5,994 bases of DNA, from the NCBI GenBank assembly GCA_937890245.1, contig CALACF010000052.1:1-5994 (forward strand). The letters are read 5' to 3'. The position numbers were made by a program, and so were the translations under genes. Below the pieces are notes generated by a model. That model was not told the origin of the DNA, searched no databases, and saw only the letters and a list, made by a program, of their open reading frames with translations. Shown here piece after piece: positions 1 to 4,892 of this stretch; position 1 is the stretch's first letter; the number at the start of each line of letters is the position of its first letter. Source of the DNA: an uncultured Flavobacteriales bacterium. GTDB taxonomy: Bacteria > Bacteroidota > Bacteroidia > Flavobacteriales_D > Sanyastnellaceae.

Positions 1-485
1 CGAACACTCGAACCCTCGCGGGTAACACTGATGCTGACGAAGTTGCGCAAGAACTCTGTGACGGATCCGCTTAGAAATGTCAAGTCCGCCCATAAAACAA
101 GCCCGATCGCCGAAACTAAATATGCGCCCCGGATGTAGATCCGTGTCACCCGTCGCACGTCCTGCTTAAAGTATTGCCAGGCGTACCAATAGAACAGTGC
201 AATCGTGAAGAAGGCGAGGGCAACCTTCAAAAAGGTGTCTTCGCTGCCGTTTCCTTGCGTGACATTGATCCAACCCGTCAGTAGAATTGGGATGAACAGC
301 AACGCCATTTTCCAGGGAAACCGGTAACGGCTTACGAAGAAGGGCAGGAGGGTGTAATAGCCGATGTAGCTGCCGTAACCAAAAGGCCCTGAGAAGAGGA
401 TGAAGGTATACCGGAAGAGAAACACCGGCATGAAGATCAGCACCGTGGTGATGCGGCTCCAAAGGGTTCTACTCGGCGCTCTCAT
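1..485 (-). CDS. Partial multi-spanning membrane protein, probable Wzy/O-antigen-ligase-like polymerase (N-terminal 161 residues)
   Basis: Reading leftward from an ATG at 485-483, the frame stays open to the window edge, so the 3' part is missing. The visible 161 residues are strongly hydrophobic, with likely membrane segments near residues 12-34, 41-52, 58-76, 86-106 and 119-137. They are joined by short aromatic or basic loops such as VSRYRFPWK and FKQDVRRVTR. The start lies inside the last codons of the upstream tyrosine-kinase gene (17-bp overlap), so the two are probably co-transcribed and translationally coupled. An internal ATG at residue 19 (431) is an alternative start. Polytopic proteins beside a Wzc-like kinase in Bacteroidota exosortase loci are commonly Wzy-like polymerases or O-antigen ligases that assemble polysaccharide at the periplasmic face of the inner membrane. 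That role is inferred from topology and context; the catalytic loops would lie beyond the window. A flippase or another EPS membrane protein is the main alternative. Confidence 0.72.
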   Translation of the reverse strand, partial: MRAPSRTLWSRITTVLIFMPVFLFRYTFILFSGPFGYGSYIGYYTLLPFFVSRYRFPWKMALLFIPILLTGWINVTQGNGSEDTFLKVALAFFTIALFYWYAWQYFKQDVRRVTRIYIRGAYLVSAIGLVLWADLTFLSGSVTEFLRNFVSISVTREGSSV

Positions 486-2856
486 CCCCATATCCGTAGC
501 CCGACTGGCCGCTGTATCCGTACCGGTAGTGGCTGTATTGGTATAGGTATCGTGATGCATACCGACCGCCATAGCGCAACCAACGATGGGGCAAGATGCC
601 GTTGAGCAGCAGGCTCACGTGGCCCACGCCGTGCTCGCTTAGAATTCCTTCCAATTGTTTGATTCCGCGTGTGTTGGTTCGTTTTGCATGGTTGATAATC
701 AGGCCCCTGTCCACCTGCTGCATGAGCGCCATGGCATCGGTAATTAGCAAGATGGGTGGGGTGTCGAGCAAGATGAAATCGTAATCTTCGCGGAGTTTTT
801 CCAGCAATTCGCCGACCCGTTTGTCGAGCACGAGCTCGGATGCGTTGGGCGGCACCGGTCCAGAGGGAATAACGTCAAGCCCGTCTACGGGCCCTGGTGT
901 CAGCACGTCAGCCAATGTGTCCCGCCCGATGAGCAAGGTGCTGAGCCCCTTGTTTTTCGGTAAGTCGAGTACGCGGTGTACGCGCGGCTTGTGCAAGTCG
1001 AAGTCTATCAGGACGACCCGTTTTCCAGCGGTCGCCAATATTGCGGCGAGGTTTGTAGCGGTAAAAGTCTTGCCCTCGCCCGGGTGCAGACTCGTTATGA
1101 GGATGACTTTTTCCGTCTCTCGATTCAGCAGGTATTGTAAGTTGGTCCTCAAATGTCGGAAGGCTTCCGTCACGGGGCTTCGGGATTGAGAAATGACGAC
1201 CAGGGGGTTTTTCTGTGCGTCTTCGTATTGAGGGATCCCGCCGCTGACAGGCAGCTTTGACATTTCTCGGAGTTCGCCCACCGTGTCGATCCGCTCGAAG
1301 ACGAGCATCCGGATCATGCCGATGGCCAGTCCGATAATGAGTCCAATTCCAGCCCAGCTGAACACGGTTCGCTGCTTGTCGGGCCCCACCACGCCGATGC
1401 TTCGGGCGCGCTCTATGATGCTGGCATTCGGCACGATGCCGGCACGGGCAATCACAATATTGGCTTTTTGCTGAAGCAAGAATCCGTAGAACTCGTCGCT
1501 GATGCGCAGCCGGCGTTCAACAGCCAATATGTCGCGCTGGGAGCGTGGCAAGGACTTCAGCCGATTCTCGACAAATTCGATTTGCGTGTCGAGTCGCTGG
1601 ACGTCGCCCTTCAACGCCACCCGGGCGTCTGTGATGTACTGAAACAAGCTCCAACGCGTGGTCGAAATCAGGGAGTCCAAGCGCCGAATTTCCATGTTTT
1701 TCGGTGTCACGTCGAGCAGCATTTGTGTGCGCTGCAAGCGCAGGTCGTAAAGCTGGGCAATGCGGGTGCTGGCCACGCGGTCTTCGCTGAGGAATGATGT
1801 GGGTGGGATGTGCGTGTTTTCAATGCCTGTGGACAGGTATTTTTCCAAGGCTTCCAGTCCTTGTAACTGGTGGTGGTATTTCTGCCGTGTCGATTCGAGA
1901 TCGACCAAATCGGTGAAGAACTGCTGCTGGTCGCGCGTCAAATCGAGCACTTCAGCATCAGCCTTTTCTTGGTCGATGATGTTTTGCAGTGAATCCATTG
2001 CGGTTTCAAGCGAAAAAAGCTGCTTGTCGATGAAGGCTTCCGTCTTCTGGTTTACATCGGTCCGGGCCTCAGCCGTGTAGTCGATGTACGTGTTGATCAA
2101 GGCGTCAAGAAACTCTACGGCGCGGCGTGCCATGATGTCTTCGAGGTTCAAAACCACGATACTGGTGCGCAAAACATTGTCAACTTTCAGCCCATTGCGG
2201 TAGGCGTTGATGAGGTCTTGGTCGTTCCGGACGGTAAACCGGAGCCCTTGTTCCATGCCAATCGAGACCGCTTCAGCAGTGTTTCGCGTCAGTGAAATAT
2301 TCAGCTTGTAATCCCCGGTCTCAACCCATTGGCCAAATGTGTACTCAGCAAAATGTGGCTGTTCGTCGCCAAAGTCACAGCTGAGCTGATAGCGCTCGTT
2401 GTCGATGATTTGCACATCAAAAGGCGCGCTTCTAGCCCGCCAGCTGAAACGCTTGGCGTCGACCTTGATGTCCAGAATGGAGATGTTCCCCACGGGCAGG
2501 GCGCGAACGCGTCCTACCAAGTACTGTGTGACATGGTGGTCAATTTTTTCAACGGCCCGGCGCACCAAATCGCGCGAGCGTAAAATACGCATCTGGTTCT
2601 GCACATCGGGGGCCGCTTGATGTCCTACCAGGCCTTTGAGGACCTCCTTTGTATCGACATACTCTGCGCCAGGCTCGAGTAGAACCTCGCTTTGCGCTGC
2701 AAAAACATCGTCCTGCCGGTGGGTGACCAGCTTGCCGCCAGTGTAGCCCATCGCCCCCAAAAGTACAATGAGCCATGCATTGCGCCCCAGCATTTTTAGC
2801 ACTGGACGCAAATCCTTCAAATGGAGTGCGTCCTGCGGGATCTGTGAATCCGTCAT
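469..2856 (-). CDS. Polysaccharide co-polymerase / BY-type tyrosine autokinase (Wzc/GumC-like)
   Basis: This complete 795-residue protein combines a chain-length regulator with a bacterial tyrosine kinase, the usual fused form in Bacteroidota and Proteobacteria. A first membrane segment (about residues 27-45) is followed by a Wzz-type periplasmic region (FAAQSEVLLEPG near 52-63). Long helical coiled-coil stretches lie at about 265-300 and 310-450, then a GNVR-like block (LPRSQRDILAVERRL, 436-450, to about 472). The second membrane segment is at about 498-520. The cytoplasmic kinase carries Walker A (HPGEGKT, 591-597, Lys596), Walker A' (VVLIDFDLHKP, 614-624, Asp618 and Asp620) and Walker B (FILLDTPP, 694-701, Asp698). 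The tail (762-789) holds ten tyrosines in 28 residues, the expected autophosphorylation cluster. In this family, cycles of tail phosphorylation control oligomerisation and so polymer length and export. It is the first gene of the leftward unit, back to back with the exosortase operon. There is no Shine-Dalgarno site before the ATG. Confidence 0.96.
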   Translation of the reverse strand: MTDSQIPQDALHLKDLRPVLKMLGRNAWLIVLLGAMGYTGGKLVTHRQDDVFAAQSEVLLEPGAEYVDTKEVLKGLVGHQAAPDVQNQMRILRSRDLVRRAVEKIDHHVTQYLVGRVRALPVGNISILDIKVDAKRFSWRARSAPFDVQIIDNERYQLSCDFGDEQPHFAEYTFGQWVETGDYKLNISLTRNTAEAVSIGMEQGLRFTVRNDQDLINAYRNGLKVDNVLRTSIVVLNLEDIMARRAVEFLDALINTYIDYTAEARTDVNQKTEAFIDKQLFSLETAMDSLQNIIDQEKADAEVLDLTRDQQQFFTDLVDLESTRQKYHHQLQGLEALEKYLSTGIENTHIPPTSFLSEDRVASTRIAQLYDLRLQRTQMLLDVTPKNMEIRRLDSLISTTRWSLFQYITDARVALKGDVQRLDTQIEFVENRLKSLPRSQRDILAVERRLRISDEFYGFLLQQKANIVIARAGIVPNASIIERARSIGVVGPDKQRTVFSWAGIGLIIGLAIGMIRMLVFERIDTVGELREMSKLPVSGGIPQYEDAQKNPLVVISQSRSPVTEAFRHLRTNLQYLLNRETEKVILITSLHPGEGKTFTATNLAAILATAGKRVVLIDFDLHKPRVHRVLDLPKNKGLSTLLIGRDTLADVLTPGPVDGLDVIPSGPVPPNASELVLDKRVGELLEKLREDYDFILLDTPPILLITDAMALMQQVDRGLIINHAKRTNTRGIKQLEGILSEHGVGHVSLLLNGILPHRWLRYGGRYASRYLYQYSHYRYGYSGQSGYGYGDESAE

Positions 2857-2891
2857 GCGGCGAATGTAAAACGATGCCGTATCATCGCATT
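2857..2891. promoter_or_regulatory. Very short divergent intergenic region between the EPS kinase and the exosortase operon
   Basis: The two start codons point away from each other and lie only about 35 bp apart (17 bp if the rightward gene starts at the in-frame ATG at 2874). A pair of divergent promoters with ordinary leaders does not fit here, so at least one promoter must lie inside the opposite gene or use an extremely short leader. On the minus strand TACATTCG (2869-2862) is one mismatch from the Bacteroidota -7 element TAnnTTTG, but I see no matching -33 TTTG at the right distance. The region is a likely shared control point; no individual site is assigned. Confidence 0.4.
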
Positions 2892-3194
2892 ATGCTTCTC
2901 AATCTTTTTAAGTGCTTTCAGCCCAATCCGACAAAGGCCCTACTCGCCGCCCTGCTAATCGGGCTTTCATCTATGTCATCGGTGTCACATCTTGTGGCGC
3001 AGGAGTGCGGCTGTGTCGATTGCGACGCGATTACGTGCGAGTGCGTAGCAGAATGCATTACATCTTGTCCTAGTGGCATAGGCCCGTGCATTCCACTCGA
3101 CGGCGGGCTCAGCCTTTTGGTGATGGGTGGCCTGGCGTATGGAGTGCGCGCGACGCGTCGCCGCCGTGAGGACGAGGCCGGCGCAGAAGCGTGA
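2892..3194 (+). CDS. Small secreted cysteine-rich protein with PID-CTERM-like exosortase sorting signal
   Basis: This 100-residue protein is the likely substrate of the adjacent exosortase. It has a signal peptide (hydrophobic ALLAALLIGL, 16-25, ending near VAQ at 35-37). A short mature region follows, with eight cysteines at 39, 41, 44, 49, 51, 55, 59 and 66. The C-terminal tripartite sorting signal is PLDGG (68-72), a short hydrophobic helix (73-86) and an arginine cluster (R86, R89-92), then an acidic tail EDEAGAEA. The PLDGGLSLL...YG pattern resembles the PID-CTERM domain of Bacteroidota, which NCBI family names link to exosortases. The expected fate is membrane insertion, cleavage near PLD and transfer to the surface or to a glycan partner; that is inferred. 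Known short PID-CTERM proteins, as I remember them, tend to be proline-rich, so the dense cysteines are odd. The ATG at 2892 best fits a signal peptide; 2874 is an in-frame alternative adding six residues. The stop overlaps the exosortase start by 4 bp. Confidence 0.85.
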   Translation: MLLNLFKCFQPNPTKALLAALLIGLSSMSSVSHLVAQECGCVDCDAITCECVAECITSCPSGIGPCIPLDGGLSLLVMGGLAYGVRATRRRREDEAGAEA

Positions 3195-3688
3195 AGAGTC
3201 AGCGCTTCATCGCATTGGGCCTGATTGCCTACGGCGCTTGGTACGTTTTGTACCAATACGTACTGATCGACGCCATCTTTCTCGACGAGGCGATCGTCCA
3301 CAGCCTGGTTCTCGGCTCGGAATGGGTGCTTGGCCTGCTTGGCGAAGAGATGGCCGCCGGCCCAGCGTCGGTTTGGCGCAGCCGCATCGGCATCATCGGA
3401 TCCCAAGGCGCCCTCACCATTGGCGCGGCCTGCGATGGTCTGGTGCTTTTTGCCCTTTTCACTGCGTTCGTTCTCGCGTTCCCCGGACGCTGGCGCCGAA
3501 AAATTTGGTTTGTACCGGCCGGGATTGCCGCCTTGCACGCCGCCAACCTCACCCGCGTGGTGGCCCTGACATGGGTGCACCGCTACCACCCCGGAGCGCT
3601 CGCGTTCAATCACGACTACACGTTCACGGTGCTCGTCTATGGTGTGGTGTTCGGCCTGTGGTATCTGTGGGTGGAAAAGCTCGCTTAG
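3191..3688 (+). CDS. Exosortase/archaeosortase family transpeptidase, Bacteroidota XrtX/XrtY-like type
   Basis: This is a 165-residue polytopic membrane protein with the three conserved exosortase active-site residues in the usual order. Cys81 sits in GAACDGLVLFALF, Arg122 in ANLTRVVAL and His141 in FNHDYTFT. Likely membrane segments are near 7-27, 33-50, 77-97, 104-126 and 143-161. Exosortases are thiol enzymes of the inner membrane that recognise a C-terminal motif-helix-Arg signal, cleave at the motif and probably transfer the protein to a cell-surface acceptor. The protein is short, lacking the extra domains of EpsH-type enzymes, and its pattern (CDGLVL...FVLAFPG...RKIWFVP) matches Bacteroidota exosortases. 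I cannot separate subtypes X and Y by eye. The start is a GTG whose GTGA overlaps the stop of the substrate gene, indicating translational coupling; no better in-frame start lies nearby. The membrane partner follows after 7 bp. Confidence 0.93.
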   Translation: MKSQRFIALGLIAYGAWYVLYQYVLIDAIFLDEAIVHSLVLGSEWVLGLLGEEMAAGPASVWRSRIGIIGSQGALTIGAACDGLVLFALFTAFVLAFPGRWRRKIWFVPAGIAALHAANLTRVVALTWVHRYHPGALAFNHDYTFTVLVYGVVFGLWYLWVEKLA

Positions 3689-3695
3689 CCAGAAG

Positions 3696-4253
3696 ATGAA
3701 ACTGCTTGATGCCATAAATGAGGGCGCCCGACCGCTGTGGCATGCCGCCTTGGTGTTGGCCCTGTTGCTGGGGTTTGGCTATTTGCAAGAGGGCGTGAAA
3801 ATGCGGCTGAACCATTATATCGAGGTTGCGCAGATGAACCCAGACTTTGCCAGCTCGGATCCTGAGACCCGGTCGCAATGGTGGGCCGCCTTCGCGCCGC
3901 CCGCCACGGACGGCTTGTTCAGCACGCGCTCGACTTTTGCGCCTTGGCATCAACTGAGCCTGTCTGAACTCGTGCGCCTCAAATGGCTGCTGGCCGCCGT
4001 CATTGTCGCCCTGTTTTTTGCATTGGATGCCGCCTTGCTGTGGACGTTGGGCGTTGCCGGCCGTTGGAAATCCCTGGCCGCGATGTACGCCGCAACGGGA
4101 GCCGTTGTCTTCATTTTCTATGCCTTGGACAGCGGTGATGGCGGCCCCGGCTACCACGTTGCGCGCGAAGCCCTCGGATTTTTACAATCCCCCTTGCCGT
4201 CGCTCTTCCTGATTTTCATCCCTGCCTTACATTCGCAAAATGCACCCCACTGA
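3696..4253 (+). CDS. Exosortase-associated integral membrane protein of unknown function
   Basis: This 185-residue protein has probable membrane helices at about 14-31, 96-118, 125-143 and 165-178. A soluble, presumably periplasmic stretch of about 65 residues lies between the first two and is rich in Trp and charged residues (MNPDFASSDPETRSQWW, 47-63). The C-terminal block REALGFLQSPLPSLFLI (157-173) looks like the conserved end of a Bacteroidota family found next to exosortases (named XrtX-associated membrane protein in NCBI annotation); this assignment is from memory of the pattern. No catalytic motif is evident. Its position 7 bp after the exosortase and its 14-bp overlap with the next gene place it firmly in the operon, where it may hold or present the substrate, or bridge to the glycan machinery. 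An upstream in-frame ATG at 3639 lies inside the exosortase gene and would add 19 non-hydrophobic residues, so 3696 is preferred. Confidence 0.75.
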   Translation: MKLLDAINEGARPLWHAALVLALLLGFGYLQEGVKMRLNHYIEVAQMNPDFASSDPETRSQWWAAFAPPATDGLFSTRSTFAPWHQLSLSELVRLKWLLAAVIVALFFALDAALLWTLGVAGRWKSLAAMYAATGAVVFIFYALDSGDGGPGYHVAREALGFLQSPLPSLFLIFIPALHSQNAPH

Positions 4254-4734
4254 TTGGACCCCCGCCCCGAACGCCCGCCTCTGGATTCATACAGCGGACA
4301 GGATATTGTCTTCTACTGAGCAGGCCAATCTTGTTTCGGACCTTCGCAGCTTCCTCGATGGTTGGGCCGCGCACGGTGCCGATCTAAACGCTGAGGCTGT
4401 CGTTCTACTGGATCGCATTCTTGTCATCTCCCTCGATCTCGACTGCGCGCCCGCCACAGGGTGCTCCATCGATAGTTTGCTTGGCTTTATTCGCGATCAC
4501 GGAAAACGGACAACAGTCGACTGGTTTGACCGGCACCAAGTCGTTTTCTGGGAAAAAGGGGACGCGAGTGTTCCATGTGACCAGCTCCGAACGCCTGAGT
4601 TTTGGGCCCGTAGAAAAGCTGGTTTGGTCGTCGATTCAACACTTATTTGCGACCCGCTCATTGCAGGGGCAGGGGAGTGGCCGGTCTTCATCAAACCCTT
4701 TTCTGACAGCTGGCATGCCAAAATGTGGGGTTGA
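4240..4734 (+). CDS. Small soluble protein of the Bacteroidota family mislabelled 'ABC transporter ATPase'
   Basis: This 164-residue soluble protein has no signal peptide or membrane segment. It carries the marks of a small conserved Bacteroidota family: RLWIHTADR (13-21), a WAAHGADL block (42-49), a run of beta-strand-like residues (VVLLDRILVISLDLD, 54-68), GCSIDSL (74-80) and a C-terminal DSWHAKM (156-162). Databases often call such proteins 'ABC transporter ATPase', but there is no Walker A P-loop, LSGGQ signature or Walker B here, so an ATPase role is not supported. True function is unknown. Its ATG lies inside the end of the preceding membrane-protein gene (14-bp overlap), so it is the last gene of the exosortase operon. 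It could be a cytoplasmic accessory to the system or a housekeeping passenger. Conserved Cys75 and the WAAHG/SWH histidines are worth noting as possible functional positions. Confidence 0.85.
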   Translation: MHPTDWTPAPNARLWIHTADRILSSTEQANLVSDLRSFLDGWAAHGADLNAEAVVLLDRILVISLDLDCAPATGCSIDSLLGFIRDHGKRTTVDWFDRHQVVFWEKGDASVPCDQLRTPEFWARRKAGLVVDSTLICDPLIAGAGEWPVFIKPFSDSWHAKMWG

Positions 4735-4749
4735 GGCAAACACGTGTAA

Positions 4750-4780
4750 TTTGACTTCTAACGAGATTATACTACCTACG
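4750..4780 (+). promoter_or_regulatory. Weak candidate Bacteroidota-type promoter (-33/-7) for the secreted repeat protein
   Basis: A TTTG at 4750-4753 is followed after 19 bases by TACCTACG (4773-4780). That is the correct spacing for the Bacteroidota primary sigma factor, but only four of the six defined bases of TAnnTTTG match. It lies in the AT-richer 158-bp gap before the gene starting at 4893. TATATTTT at 4810-4817 is a better -7 box but lacks a TTTG at the right distance. Which, if either, is used cannot be settled from sequence. Confidence 0.2.
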
Positions 4781-4832
4781 AACGCAATAATTCGCCCTAC
4801 GTCCTAAATTATATTTTCTGCAAAATCGTTGG

Positions 4833-4858
4833 ATAGGGGCGTTCAATGCCCTATTTTT
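4833..4858 (+). terminator. Possible rho-independent terminator hairpin after the exosortase operon
   Basis: ATAGGG (4833-4838) pairs perfectly with CCCTAT (4849-4854) around a 10-base loop. The stem can extend by a C-G pair if one G is bulged. It runs directly into a five-T tract (4854-4858). The hairpin lies about 100 bp after the last stop of the rightward operon and 34 bp before the next start codon. The stem is short, so termination may be weak. Its closeness to the next ATG leaves open a leader or attenuation role instead. Confidence 0.4.
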
Positions 4859-4892
4859 ACGGGACGCTTTTTAACCGTAATCGCTGAACCCC

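Noticed and set aside
166..462. 98-codon minus-strand open frame rich in His, Leu and Pro
   Set aside because: It is another frame of the polymerase-like membrane-protein gene, whose own frame gives a coherent multi-spanning hydrophobic protein running to the window edge.
2862..2869. TACATTCG on the minus strand as a -7 promoter box for the kinase
   Set aside because: There is no TTTG at the expected distance, and the implied transcription start would fall at or near the ATG; too weak to call.
2775..2891. Upstream extension of the cysteine-rich substrate gene to an ATG at 2775
   Set aside because: It would overlap the kinase start by about 80 bp and place 39 non-hydrophobic residues before the signal peptide.
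3127..3699. 190-codon plus-strand frame overlapping the exosortase
   Set aside because: It is Arg-rich with no membrane or domain pattern, and is displaced by the exosortase frame with its active-site residues.
2918..3715. 265-codon open frame on the minus strand opposite the substrate and exosortase genes
   Set aside because: It is a shadow of GC-rich codons: the protein is low-complexity and polar, has no recognisable domain, and lies opposite two well-supported overlapping genes.
4740..4747. ACACGTGT palindrome just after the exosortase operon
   Set aside because: An isolated 8-bp palindrome with no second copy is expected by chance.
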